From: Acidihalobacter sp.
GTDB taxonomy: Bacteria; Pseudomonadota; Gammaproteobacteria; DSM-5130; Acidihalobacteraceae
Assembly (NCBI GenBank): GCA_027013225.1
Contig: JALUXU010000058.1
Span: 1-64,000, forward strand
Length of the DNA: 64,000 nt
Reading direction: 5' to 3'
Translations under genes and position numbers: made by a program
Notes under the pieces: generated by a model
What the model saw: the letters and a program-made list of their open reading frames with translations, nothing else
The model's database searches: none
What the model was told of the DNA's origin: nothing
Part shown: piece after piece, positions 30,988-40,299 of the stretch
How the letters are laid out: the number at the start of each line of letters is the position of its first letter
How positions within the stretch are numbered: the first letter of the stretch is position 1

Positions 30988-33318
30988 ATGCTGATGACCA
31001 ATGTATTGTGCCGCGGCTTTGCTCATCGGCGAAGCTTACTGGCGTTCGCGTCCTTGCTGGTGGCGCTGAGTCTCCTGGCGGTTCCGCCGGCGAATGCTGC
31101 CGCTTCACCTTTCCAGTCACTTTTCCCCGCGTCTCCTTCCAAAACTGCGAGTACGGCGACGGCGGCCACTCCGACCAAGATCGATTATCAGGCATTGGAA
31201 CAAATGCTTCAGGATCCCAGGACACGGGCGGCACTGATCGCTACCTTGCAGAGACTGGCCGCAGAGCAAAATAAGCAAGCCGTCAAAGCGACGCCTTCAG
31301 TGCCTGCCAAGGCGGGTGGCATGGCGGTGGTGGGGACGAATTTTACGGGCGTGTTTTTAGATTCGATCAACGCCTTGATTGCGCAGTCTATAACGGCATT
31401 GAACAGCTTGAAGGCACTAGGAGATTCATTGCTCCGCTCGCCGCAGGCGTCCGGGCATTGGCGCGATATTGCCCGCCTGGCCTGGCCGGTGGGTGTCGTG
31501 ACCTTGCTGATGTACATCATCTTGTGGGGATTCCGCCTGCCGCTACGCCGCCCAATAGGCAAGCTGTACAGCTGGGCGGCGCGTGGTGATGAAAACACGC
31601 GCCTCCTGCGCGGGCTGCTGATGGTGTTGGTGCAGGCCATGGTCGGCGCGGCTGTCATTATGGCCGCATGGAGCGCGGGTGGAGTGGCCGCCACCTGGCT
31701 GGCGGGGAAAAACGCCATATTGCACATGCTCTTTGCCGCGCTTTTGCATGCTTTTCTATTGGTTGAGTCCTTGAATCTTGCCGTAGTGCTCCTTCTTGGG
31801 GATCTGTATTCGATCAGCAAGCTGCTTGGGCGCAGCGCTGATGTGAGCCGCCGCTTCCGCGCTCCTTTGACGCGAATGGTGATGTGGTTGGGCTACGGTC
31901 TGGCTTTCGTGGCGCCGATGACGGAGCGCCTGGTCAATCTATCGCTTGGGCATGCACTTGTCTGGCTGATTGGACTGATTGCCTATATAGATGCGATACG
32001 GGTGGTGCTGGCGCGACGAGAGGCTGTTTCTGAAGTCTTTGCCGAAGCAGCCGGACGCCGCCGGGAGAGCGCTCTGGGATGGTTGCTGAGCGTGTTGGGG
32101 CGCATGTGGTGGGCGATTTCTTTGGCCTACATCACAGTGTTGTTTGGCGCCTTGCTGCTGCGTCCAAGGGATGTCCTCCTTTTCATTGCCCACGCTTCCG
32201 CGCTGACCCTGGTGTATGTCTTGGCGGCGCTGTTGCTGTCACGGTTCATCAATCAATGGCTCAAGCGCCGCTGGCGTGTTCCTCCTGGGCTGGTCCGCCG
32301 GCTGCCGTCGTTGCAAAGGCGCCTCGATCAGTTGCAACCCTATTTGTTAGCTGGAACGCATACGACGATCGCCGTCATTCTATTCGCTGCCCTGGCTGAC
32401 GTTTGGCATGCGATCAATGTGTTGGCCTGGCTGTCTACGCCGACAGGCCAGGCGGTGCTTGGCCGTCTCGTTCTCGCCGTGATAATTACCATCGTGATCT
32501 TGGTGACCTGGGTGCTGGTGGACAGCTTGGTTGAGGCGCGATTACAGGCTGAAGGCGACAGGATTCCCTCGGCACGCGCAAAGACCTTGCTTGGACTGTT
32601 CCGAATCGTGTTCGGAATCACCTTGGCGGTCATCGGAGGGATGATGGTGCTTTCATCGCTGGGTGTGAATATCGGGCCTTTGCTTGCTGGCGCCAGCGTG
32701 CTCGGGTTGGCTGTCGGTTTTGGTTCGCAGAAACTGGTGCAGGATGTGATAAACGGTATCTTTATTCAGGTGGAAAACGCCATCAACGTGGGGGATATCG
32801 TTACTGTGGGCGCTATCACCGGTACGGCGGAAATGGTGTCGATCCGCTCGGTGCGTCTGCGTGACGTGAATGGCACCTATCACATCATTCCCTATTCTTC
32901 GGTCAATGAGGTATCGAATTTTTCCCATGGTTATGCCAACTGTGTTGCGATATATGGTATTGCGTACCGTGAAGACATAGACGCGGCGACCCGGGTTCTG
33001 CGCGAAGCTTTCGACGAGCTGATGCAAGACGAGACGCAGAGCAAGAATATTCTTGAGCCCATGGTGGTGCAGGGTGTTGTCGCTCTCAACAACAGCTCGG
33101 TGGATATCCGCATTTCCATCAAGGTGATGCCAGGTACCCAATGGGGTGTTCAGCGGGCGATGAATCGTTTGGTGAAGATTCATTTCGACAAGGCCGGCAT
33201 CGAAATCCCGTTCCCGCAGCAGACGATCTGGTTCGGGGAGGATAAAGACGGCTCGGCCCCGCCCGCGCGGCTGCGTATCGAGACCTCCAACGACAAACCA
33301 TCTCCGGATTACACCTGA
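30988..33318 (+). CDS. Large MscS-family mechanosensitive channel
   Basis: With the start at 30988 the product is 776 residues; the track start at 30937 has no ribosome site. An N-terminal signal-like segment (FASLLVALSLLAVPPANA) is followed by a periplasmic stretch and about ten membrane segments. The conserved MscS pore and beta domain follow: GPLLAGASVLGLAVGFGSQKLVQDVINGIFIQVENAINVGDIV and VNGTYHIIPYSSVNEVSNFS. The large N-terminal extension is of the YbiO/YnaI kind. It would relieve turgor on hypo-osmotic shock. Confidence 0.93.
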   Translation: MLMTNVLCRGFAHRRSLLAFASLLVALSLLAVPPANAAASPFQSLFPASPSKTASTATAATPTKIDYQALEQMLQDPRTRAALIATLQRLAAEQNKQAVKATPSVPAKAGGMAVVGTNFTGVFLDSINALIAQSITALNSLKALGDSLLRSPQASGHWRDIARLAWPVGVVTLLMYIILWGFRLPLRRPIGKLYSWAARGDENTRLLRGLLMVLVQAMVGAAVIMAAWSAGGVAATWLAGKNAILHMLFAALLHAFLLVESLNLAVVLLLGDLYSISKLLGRSADVSRRFRAPLTRMVMWLGYGLAFVAPMTERLVNLSLGHALVWLIGLIAYIDAIRVVLARREAVSEVFAEAAGRRRESALGWLLSVLGRMWWAISLAYITVLFGALLLRPRDVLLFIAHASALTLVYVLAALLLSRFINQWLKRRWRVPPGLVRRLPSLQRRLDQLQPYLLAGTHTTIAVILFAALADVWHAINVLAWLSTPTGQAVLGRLVLAVIITIVILVTWVLVDSLVEARLQAEGDRIPSARAKTLLGLFRIVFGITLAVIGGMMVLSSLGVNIGPLLAGASVLGLAVGFGSQKLVQDVINGIFIQVENAINVGDIVTVGAITGTAEMVSIRSVRLRDVNGTYHIIPYSSVNEVSNFSHGYANCVAIYGIAYREDIDAATRVLREAFDELMQDETQSKNILEPMVVQGVVALNNSSVDIRISIKVMPGTQWGVQRAMNRLVKIHFDKAGIEIPFPQQTIWFGEDKDGSAPPARLRIETSNDKPSPDYT

Positions 33319-33441
33319 ACACTCTTTTATAGTGAGCCGGAATTTCTTCGTCGCAGCGAATGATCGCTGTCACCGGCGCGCAAAGAAGCCATTCGAGTTA
33401 AACTTGCAACCGTTTCGTATCACTCGAATTTGAGGTAAACC

Positions 33442-35307
33442 ATGCCACAATACCGTTCCCGCACTACCACCCATGGCCGCAACATGGCCGGAGCTCGCGC
33501 CCTGTGGCGCGCTACTGGAATGAAAGACGGCGATTTCGACAAGCCCATTATCGCCGTGGCTAATTCCTTCACCCAGTTCGTGCCCGGCCACGTGCATCTC
33601 AAGGATATGGGCCAACTGGTCGCCCGCGAAATCGAAAAGGCCGGTGGCGTAGCCAAGGAATTCAACACCATCGCCGTGGATGACGGAATCGCCATGGGTC
33701 ATGGCGGCATGCTCTATTCGCTGCCCTCGCGCGAACTGATCGCCGACTCCGTGGAGTATATGGTCAACGCGCATTGCGCCGATGCGTTGGTATGCATTTC
33801 CAATTGCGACAAGATCACGCCCGGTATGCTGCTGGCGGCATTGCGCCTGAATGTTCCCACCGTGTTCGTGTCCGGCGGGCCGATGGAGGCCGGCAAGGTG
33901 ATCGCGCGCACGCCCGGTGCGGAAAAGATCATCCATCTCGATCTGGTCGACGCTATGGTTGCCGCGGCCGACAGCCATAACAGCGATGAAGTCGTGGAGG
34001 AATACGAACGCTCGGCGTGCCCGACATGTGGTTCCTGCTCTGGCATGTTCACCGCCAATTCCATGAATTGCCTGACCGAAGCGTTGGGCCTGTCGCTGCC
34101 GGGCAACGGCTCGCTGCTGGCTACCCACGCCGCACGCGAGCAATTGTTCCGCCGGGCTGGGCGACTGATCGTCGAGATCACCCGACGCCACTACGAAAGG
34201 GATGACTACAGTGTACTGCCACGCTCCATCGCCACCTTCGATGCGTTTGAGAACGCTATGAGTCTCGATATCGCCATGGGAGGGTCGACCAATACGGTCT
34301 TGCACCTGTTGGCGGCAGCCCAGGAAGCCGGCGTCAATTTCGACATGCACGACATCGACCGTCTGTCACGCCGCGTTCCCAACCTGTGCAAGGTGGCGCC
34401 TTCAAGTCAGTACCACATGGAGGACGTGCATCGTGCTGGCGGCATCATGGCGATCCTCGCAGAGTTGGATCGCGCCGGCTTGTTGCATCGGGATGTGCCC
34501 ACCGTGCACAGCCCCACGCTGGGCGAGGCGATCGAGCGATGGGATGTGCGCCGCGCGGCAGAGGCCGAGCGCGAATTGTTCTATGCCGCTCCAGGCGGTA
34601 TTCCGACTCAGGTGGCATTCAGCCAAAATGCACGCTGGGAATCTCTTGATCTCGATCGCGAATCCGGCTGCATCCGCGATATCGAACACGCCTATTCTCA
34701 AGATGGAGGGCTGGCCGTACTCTACGGTAATCTGGCCGAAGACGGCTGCATCGTCAAAACGGCAGGTGTGGACGCAAATATCCTTACCTTTACCGGGCCG
34801 GCTCGGGTTTTCGAGTCACAGGAAGCGGCTGTCGAAGCTATTTTGGGGGACAAGATCAAAGCGGGGGATGTGGTGATCATCCGCTATGAAGGCCCGCGCG
34901 GGGGGCCCGGCATGCAGGAAATGCTTTATCCCACCTCGTATCTCAAATCCAAGGGCTTGGGCAAGGCGTGTGCATTGATCACTGATGGCCGGTTTTCTGG
35001 CGGCACTTCCGGTCTGTCCATTGGACACGTTTCCCCGGAGGCGGCAGAGGGCGGCACTATCGGCTTGGTCGAAGACGATGACACGATTAGCATCGATATC
35101 CCTCACCGCCGCATTCGAGTCGAAGTGAGCGACGCCGAATTGGCAGAACGGAGCGAGCGCATGCAGGCAAAAGGAAAAGCGGCCTGGAAACCTGCCCATC
35201 GTGCCCGCGAAGTCAGCGCCGCGCTGCGGGCCTATGCCGCCATGACGACTTCGGCCGCCCGCGGAGCCGTTCGGGACGTGAGCCAGATCGAAGGGTGCAC
35301 GAAATGA
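33442..35307 (+). CDS. ilvD: Dihydroxy-acid dehydratase
   Basis: The 621-residue enzyme has the Fe-S cluster and Mg-binding segments of the IlvD/Edd family: [17 protein letters not shown] and [78 protein letters not shown] and the start [26 protein letters not shown] follow the long (E. coli-like) IlvD form. It dehydrates dihydroxy-isovalerate and dihydroxy-methylvalerate in branched-chain amino acid synthesis. GAGGT precedes the ATG. Confidence 0.98.
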   Translation: MPQYRSRTTTHGRNMAGARALWRATGMKDGDFDKPIIAVANSFTQFVPGHVHLKDMGQLVAREIEKAGGVAKEFNTIAVDDGIAMGHGGMLYSLPSRELIADSVEYMVNAHCADALVCISNCDKITPGMLLAALRLNVPTVFVSGGPMEAGKVIARTPGAEKIIHLDLVDAMVAAADSHNSDEVVEEYERSACPTCGSCSGMFTANSMNCLTEALGLSLPGNGSLLATHAAREQLFRRAGRLIVEITRRHYERDDYSVLPRSIATFDAFENAMSLDIAMGGSTNTVLHLLAAAQEAGVNFDMHDIDRLSRRVPNLCKVAPSSQYHMEDVHRAGGIMAILAELDRAGLLHRDVPTVHSPTLGEAIERWDVRRAAEAERELFYAAPGGIPTQVAFSQNARWESLDLDRESGCIRDIEHAYSQDGGLAVLYGNLAEDGCIVKTAGVDANILTFTGPARVFESQEAAVEAILGDKIKAGDVVIIRYEGPRGGPGMQEMLYPTSYLKSKGLGKACALITDGRFSGGTSGLSIGHVSPEAAEGGTIGLVEDDDTISIDIPHRRIRVEVSDAELAERSERMQAKGKAAWKPAHRAREVSAALRAYAAMTTSAARGAVRDVSQIEGCTK

Positions 35308-35427
35308 TTTATCTGATGTGGAAATGATCTTTCAAGGGAAAGCCGGGAGGATTCATAAAGACCAGGGGAATAAGGCGTTGTCCCTCTACATCTATACAAC
35401 ATAGAAAGGCTCTGTGGAGATTTGCTC

Positions 35428-35937
35428 ATGAAAAAACTCATCATTGCCATGGGTATTTTCGCCATGTTCTGGACTTTCGGTTCTGCCCGCGCACAACAGG
35501 TATTGCCTCGATTCCCGGGTATTTTGTCGATCCCGGTGAAGCCGGATCCGCAGTGGAGCGCTTTTCTCCGTGAGCATCAGCCGGTCAAAATCGTTTTCGG
35601 TGTCAATGATCTGCATGGTCAGCTGCAGGAAACGCTCACCAACGCCGCGCTGATCGTTCGGGATATGAAAGCTAATAAAATCAAGTATAAAATTCAGATT
35701 GTCTTGTACGGAAATGCTGTCAAGGCTGCGGATGCCTTCGATCAGAAATACAGCTCCTTTTCCGGGCTCATGGAAGCCCTGCATCAGCAGGGGGTGGCGT
35801 TTCGTGTCTGTTTCAACTCGCTCTACAGTTTGCGTATCGATCCCGGCAATGTGTATGGTTTTATGAAAGTCGTGCCGGCAGGGATATTACAGCTTGCAAA
35901 AGCGCAAATGCAGGGTTACTCGTATATTTCCAACTGA
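35428..35937 (+). CDS. Exported DsrE/DsrF-like protein
   Basis: The ATG at 35428 has GTGGAGA upstream, 7 nt away, and opens a signal peptide (MKKLIIAMGIFAMFWTFGSARA). The mature domain reads VKIVFGVNDLHGQLQETLTNAALIVRDMKANKIKYKIQIVLYGNAV and VAFRVCFNSLYSL. This is a DsrE-like fold with a single conserved Cys in the VCxNSL position. Periplasmic proteins of this kind (COG1416-type) have been linked to sulfur metabolism, but the function is not established. No sulfur-oxidation genes are adjacent. Confidence 0.75.
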   Translation: MKKLIIAMGIFAMFWTFGSARAQQVLPRFPGILSIPVKPDPQWSAFLREHQPVKIVFGVNDLHGQLQETLTNAALIVRDMKANKIKYKIQIVLYGNAVKAADAFDQKYSSFSGLMEALHQQGVAFRVCFNSLYSLRIDPGNVYGFMKVVPAGILQLAKAQMQGYSYISN

Positions 35938-35951
35938 TGATTTGGGTGGAA

Positions 35952-35982
35952 TCGAGGCCGCAATCTATAGCCGCGGCCTCGA
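35952..35982. repeat. Strong hairpin between convergent genes
   Basis: TCGAGGCCGC and GCGGCCTCGA form a perfect 10-bp stem around an 11-nt loop, in the 55-bp gap between the DsrE-like gene (+) and the CBS gene (-). No T-run follows on either strand. The position suggests a transcription end or mRNA 3'-end stabiliser for both genes. Confidence 0.6.
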
Positions 35983-35992
35983 CGAGGTGCGC

Positions 35993-36574
35993 TCAGCTTG
36001 AAAGTTCGCGCGTGATCTCACTCAGATTGTGCGCCGCCCGTGTGGGCTCCAGATGTACGCCTAGCTGGCGTTCGATCTGGGTGAGTGAAAAAATTCCGCG
36101 TATCAATGGCCGGCCATTATCATCTTTTTCCAGAACGAGGGCGTGATGACGCTCTGCGTCTCTTAAGGTGCCGACGATTTCCTGCACATCCGCATGTGTC
36201 ACATCAAGGTAGTTCAACACCTGCACGCGGGGAGCGGGGGTCATGATGTGCTCGACCCGCAATTGGTCATGGGGAATGTCGAGCTCACGGGCGGCCTGAA
36301 GCGGCCGGGGACCGAGCAGGTCGGTGGCGGTGAGGAGCCCGATCAGCCGATGTTCGGCATCGGTGACCAATACCATGCGTACGCCATTGTGAATCATGTG
36401 TTCATGTACGTTGCCCAGCGTGGCGTGAGGCGGCGCGGTCACCGCTTTCACCTTGCGAAGATCGGTCATGACCTTGATTGCCGGGCTGTCCATCTCTACA
36501 TGTTCCAGTCGTTCGTAATCAGGACGGATGATGCCCGCGCCTGGAGGGAGTTGGCAGAATTGGAGTGTTTTCAT
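35993..36574 (-). CDS. CBS-domain pair protein
   Basis: The start at MKTLQFCQLPPGAG (36574) has AAGGAA upstream and gives 193 residues. Two CBS motifs are visible: VKAVTAPPHATLGNVHEHMIHNGVRMVLVTDAEHRLIGLLTATDLLG, and VEHIMTPAPRVQVLNYLDVTHADVQEIVGTLRDAERHHALVLEKDDNGRPLIRGIFSLTQIERQLG. A 45-residue N-terminal extension has no recognised domain. Stand-alone CBS pairs bind adenine nucleotides and regulate partner proteins; the partner here is unknown. The gene is isolated between convergent and divergent neighbours. Confidence 0.85.
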   Translation of the reverse strand: MKTLQFCQLPPGAGIIRPDYERLEHVEMDSPAIKVMTDLRKVKAVTAPPHATLGNVHEHMIHNGVRMVLVTDAEHRLIGLLTATDLLGPRPLQAARELDIPHDQLRVEHIMTPAPRVQVLNYLDVTHADVQEIVGTLRDAERHHALVLEKDDNGRPLIRGIFSLTQIERQLGVHLEPTRAAHNLSEITRELSS

Positions 36575-36723
36575 GGCGGTTCCTTGATATGGGTTGAAGA
36601 ATGTTGGGTCGGGGCGTAGTTGCCAAACACGAAGGATCATGCAGGGGGGCTACCCCGTCCCCTTCGTTTGTTTTGTAATATATGTAGTATATAACGCATA
36701 TTTTTATTCGCGTGTCGAAATCG

Positions 36724-38616
36724 ATGTCTCAATTGCAATTACGCAACGTTTCGCTTTCCATTGCTGGCAAACCGCTTCTCGATGAGGTCTTTTTGACGCT
36801 CGAGGTCGGCGAGCGATGCTGTCTCGTGGGGCGCAATGGCGTGGGCAAGTCCACTCTTTTACGGGTGATTTCAGGCGAGCAGCAAGTCGATTCCGGAGAG
36901 ATTATCCGTCGGGCTGAATTACGTATTGCCTGTCTAGGGCAAGATGTTCCGACCGAAATATGCGGCGGTGTTTACGAAGTGGTTGCGCAGGGCCTTGGTT
37001 CATTGGGCGCCTTGTGTGCCGAATATCATCAACTTGCCGATGCGATTTCTCACTCATCAGATGCAGGTCTCTTCAAGCGTTTCGAAGCCGTGCAACAGCG
37101 ACTCGAGGCCGAAGATGGATGGCGCATCGGCCAGCGCGTCGATACGGTGCTGAGCCGCATGAATCTCGATGGAGGGGCGGCGTTCGCTGATTTGTCGGGC
37201 GGGTTGAAACGGCGCGTCTTATTGGCGCGGGCACTGGTTACCGATCCCGAAGTGTTGCTGCTCGATGAACCCACCAACCACCTCGATATTGAGGCTATTG
37301 GCTGGCTGGAGACTTTTTTAGCGGATTTTGCTGGCAGTATCATATTCGTAACCCACGATCGCGCGTTTGCTCAGGCGCTGGCGACAGCTGTTCTCGATTT
37401 GGATAGAGGGCGGTTGAAGCGCTATGACTGCAGTTATTCAGACTATACCCGCCGCAAGCAGGCGGACCTGGAGGCCGAAGCTATACAGCAATCGCAATTC
37501 GATCGGCGCTTGGCACAGGAGGAAACATGGATTCGAAAGGGCATTGAGGCGCGCCGCACCCGTAATGAAGGCCGGGTGCGGGCATTGAAAAGCATGCGCG
37601 AAGCGCGTCAGGCCCGCCGCCAACGCATCGGACAGGTTTATTTTGAGCTGGATAGCACGAAAAGTTCGGGTAAGCGTGTGATCGAGGCCAAAGGGCTGGG
37701 CGTGAGCTTCGCTGGCCGACCCATCGTGCGCGATCTCGACTTGACGCTTTTGAGAGGAGACAAACTTGGCATCATCGGACCCAACGGCATAGGAAAGACG
37801 ACGATCTTGAGGCTGTTAACCGGCGATTTGAAACCGGATGTCGGCGAGTTGCGCTTTGGCACCCGGCTGGAAGTGGCCTATTTCGATCAGCAGCGCGTTC
37901 AGCTCGATTTGGAAGAGACTGTGGTCGATTATGTCGGTCAAGGGAGAACACACGTAACGATCGGAGGGCGAGAGCAGCACGTCATGGGATACCTCCAGGA
38001 TTTTTTGTTCTCTCCGCAGCGCGCTAGAACACCGATTCGGGCTTTATCTGGTGGAGAGCGGAATAGACTATTGTTGGCGCGTTTGTTTACCCGTCCGGCT
38101 AATTTGCTCATTCTTGACGAGCCCACCAATGATCTGGACGTCGAGACGTTGGAAATGCTCGAAAGTTTGTTGGTCGCTTACGAAGGCACCTTGATTCTCG
38201 TCAGCCATGACCGGAATTTTCTTGATAATGTCGTGACCAGTACCCTTGCTTATAAAGGAGACGCCCATTTTGTCGAATACGTGGGAGGGTATCAGGATTG
38301 GTTGCGGCAACGCCCAACCGAAAAAACCGACAATAAAGAACCCAAAGCGCCTGAGTCTCCAAGATCCAAGCCGGCTTGCCGTAACGCCCGTAAACTCTCT
38401 TTCAATCAACAACGCGAGCTCGATGCCCTGCCGGAGCACATAGCGGAACTCGAGGATGAGCAGGCCGCTCTAAACGCGCGCCTGGGCGATCCAGCATTGT
38501 ATCGGGAAGCGCCCGAGCAGGTGCGCGATTTCCAAAAACAGCTGGAGCGCATAAACGCAAAGCTTGATCAAGCTTTCCAAAAATGGGAAACTCTGGAGGC
38601 CCTGAGAACCGGTTGA
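36724..38616 (+). CDS. uup: ABC-F family ATPase Uup
   Basis: Two ABC cassettes lie in one chain: GRNGVGKST / LSGGLKRRVLLARAL / LLLDEPTNHLD, and GPNGIGKTT / LSGGERNRLLLARLF / LLILDEPTNDLD. An ABC-F interdomain linker rich in charged residues and a C-terminal coiled coil (LSFNQQRELDALPEHIAELEDEQAALNARL) complete it. There are no membrane segments. Uup acts on ribosomes and limits precise transposon excision in E. coli. The ATG at 36724 gives 630 residues; a GTG four codons earlier is the track start. A TTGTTT-16-TATAAC pair just upstream may be its promoter. Confidence 0.95.
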   Translation: MSQLQLRNVSLSIAGKPLLDEVFLTLEVGERCCLVGRNGVGKSTLLRVISGEQQVDSGEIIRRAELRIACLGQDVPTEICGGVYEVVAQGLGSLGALCAEYHQLADAISHSSDAGLFKRFEAVQQRLEAEDGWRIGQRVDTVLSRMNLDGGAAFADLSGGLKRRVLLARALVTDPEVLLLDEPTNHLDIEAIGWLETFLADFAGSIIFVTHDRAFAQALATAVLDLDRGRLKRYDCSYSDYTRRKQADLEAEAIQQSQFDRRLAQEETWIRKGIEARRTRNEGRVRALKSMREARQARRQRIGQVYFELDSTKSSGKRVIEAKGLGVSFAGRPIVRDLDLTLLRGDKLGIIGPNGIGKTTILRLLTGDLKPDVGELRFGTRLEVAYFDQQRVQLDLEETVVDYVGQGRTHVTIGGREQHVMGYLQDFLFSPQRARTPIRALSGGERNRLLLARLFTRPANLLILDEPTNDLDVETLEMLESLLVAYEGTLILVSHDRNFLDNVVTSTLAYKGDAHFVEYVGGYQDWLRQRPTEKTDNKEPKAPESPRSKPACRNARKLSFNQQRELDALPEHIAELEDEQAALNARLGDPALYREAPEQVRDFQKQLERINAKLDQAFQKWETLEALRTG

Positions 38617-39135
38617 GGTTGCTTGGGCCGCGCAATGGATGGCAAGCAGTCCAGAAGGAAATTGAGCTTTCCAGTGGTTTCCAGCTGAGTTGTCCGAACT
38701 TCTGCGAAGACCCTCGAAATCATAAAGATGCGTTGACGAGGGTCGTTACCTTCTTCAACCTCGAGCATTTGTAAACGGTATCTGATTTCGATCCTGACAA
38801 AATCACCCAAGCATAAATCGCCATGCTCCTGGCGACGTACTGATTGAACGAGCAAGGTAGATTTGGCGTATTACGCTATGCTGCGATATATCACTGCAGT
38901 CTGGTGATCGAAGTCTCCTAAAAGACGTGTGACAATTTTGCTTTATTTGAAGGAGCCGATGAGCTGGTAATGGCGTGATATGTTTTCACGCCGAAAGACA
39001 TTATGAATTCTACGCTTTGGTTTCATAAATAAATTTTGACCACTAACCATGCCTCAGGTTTTCTTCCAGAGCACCCTTGATCGCTACATCAGCATCATGG
39101 ATGTCCTTCGCGTAAACATAATAATGAGGATCTAA
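38617..39135 (+). other. 519-bp gap before the DEAD-box-like gene
   Basis: No gene can be supported. Minus-strand frames at 38568-38855 and 39043-39261 have no recognisable product and overlap real genes. One clear structure is present: GGCGTGA (38972-38978) and TCACGCC (38986-38992) form a perfect 7-bp stem with a 7-nt loop. If the next gene is transcribed from the start of this gap it would carry a long leader, as cold-shock and RNA helicase genes often do; this is inference. Confidence 0.4.
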
Positions 39136-40293
39136 GTGTTGGCGGAATCCTTTTCTGAGCTTGATTTTGACCGAATTCTCGTAGAAAGAGCGCATGCGAA
39201 TGGAATCGCAAAACCAAGTGAGCTGCAAACCCAGCTCATGCCTGCATTGAGGAGTGGACAAAACGTTCTATTGCGTGCGAGCGACGGCGGCAATCAAAAA
39301 AGCGGCTATCTTTTGCCATTGATGCAGCACCTTCTCGGTACGGAGCCGCTGGAAGGGAAGGGGCCGCGAGCCTTGATTCTTTCGCCGAGTCGAGATGTTG
39401 CGATGCAAATCGGCCGCGACTTGAAGGCCCTTGGCAGTGGTACCCCGTTACGATTTGGGGCAGTGGTTGGAGGACGCCCTTATCCCACACAGCATCAATT
39501 ACTCAGGCGGCCGCTGGATATCCTCATTGCCACGCCTTCGCGCCTGGCGGACCATATGCGTCGCGGCCATGTGCCATTCGAACGCTTGCAGCTGCTGCTT
39601 GTGGACGCTGTCGATGAAATGTTAAGTGGTGGCATGATTGATGATGTAGATTTCATCATCGCATCAACCAAGCAAACTTCGCCGCAAACTCTTTTGCTTT
39701 CTCGCCATATTCATTCATTGGTAGAAATCTATTCGCAACGCATTCAAGGAGAAGCGCGACGCATTGAACTGGCTGTGGGGCAATCGGATGAACAAAATAT
39801 AGGAGCAGAGATGAGCGCGCTTGAAAAATCCAAAGGAGGCCCTAGGCGCAGATCACCCTATGGTCGCCTTATTCAATCGGGCAGGCCATCTGCCCACAAA
39901 AATGCCCGCAAACCCTCCACCGGTGGTGACAAAGGCGCTGGCAATGGGAGGCGAGGAGCAGGGAAAGCGGCGGGAGAACCTCAGAAAAAATCTCAACTCG
40001 GGAATAGAGGCAAATCATCACGTAGTAACGGTCGGCGTACGGGTAAGAATCCACGGCAGGTCGAGGTTCGCTTCCCCAGCGATTATGCCAACGGTCCACG
40101 CAAGACGCCCGATGCGGCCGATGTGGTGGAACAGCATCGGGAAGTGAAGCGGCATGAACCATCCAGCCAATACCTGGCTGATTATGGTTTTTCCAAAAGA
40201 ACAAAGGAACGCAAGCCAGTCACCATTACCTATCGTAACAAGGGCCGTAAAGCGGCTCGCTCCGGCGAAGAATCGGATAACAACAAATCCTGA
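39136..40293 (+). CDS. Degenerate DEAD-box protein: single RecA-like domain plus basic tail
   Basis: The 385-residue product starts at GTG (39136) after GAGGA. Residues 1 to about 205 align with the first RecA domain of DEAD-box RNA helicases: Q motif region GIAKPSELQ, PSRDVAMQI for PTRELA, VVGG, and TPSRL for TPGRL. The ATPase residues are changed, however. Motif I reads ASDGGNQK in place of AxTGSGKT, motif II DAVD in place of DEAD, and motif III SRH in place of SAT. The second RecA domain is absent. From about residue 225 a long Arg/Lys/Gly/Ser-rich, probably disordered tail follows. It is expected to bind RNA without helicase activity. The intact frame and good ribosome site argue against a decaying pseudogene. 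Confidence 0.8.
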   Translation: MLAESFSELDFDRILVERAHANGIAKPSELQTQLMPALRSGQNVLLRASDGGNQKSGYLLPLMQHLLGTEPLEGKGPRALILSPSRDVAMQIGRDLKALGSGTPLRFGAVVGGRPYPTQHQLLRRPLDILIATPSRLADHMRRGHVPFERLQLLLVDAVDEMLSGGMIDDVDFIIASTKQTSPQTLLLSRHIHSLVEIYSQRIQGEARRIELAVGQSDEQNIGAEMSALEKSKGGPRRRSPYGRLIQSGRPSAHKNARKPSTGGDKGAGNGRRGAGKAAGEPQKKSQLGNRGKSSRSNGRRTGKNPRQVEVRFPSDYANGPRKTPDAADVVEQHREVKRHEPSSQYLADYGFSKRTKERKPVTITYRNKGRKAARSGEESDNNKS

Positions 40294-40299
40294 TGCGGC

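Noticed and set aside
33354-33369. CAGCGA-ATGA-TCGCTG hairpin between mscS and ilvD
   Set aside because: The short stem has no T-run and lies in a spot where a GC-rich genome easily forms such stems; not listed as a terminator.
33370-34350. 326-aa minus-strand ORF
   Set aside because: It is antisense to ilvD with no motif of its own.
38568-38855. 95-aa minus-strand ORF past the uup end
   Set aside because: It overlaps uup, has no ribosome site I trust and no recognisable product; it looks like a chance frame.
39043-39261. 72-aa minus-strand ORF over the DEAD-box-like gene start
   Set aside because: Most of it is antisense to a supported coding region and nothing in it is recognisable.
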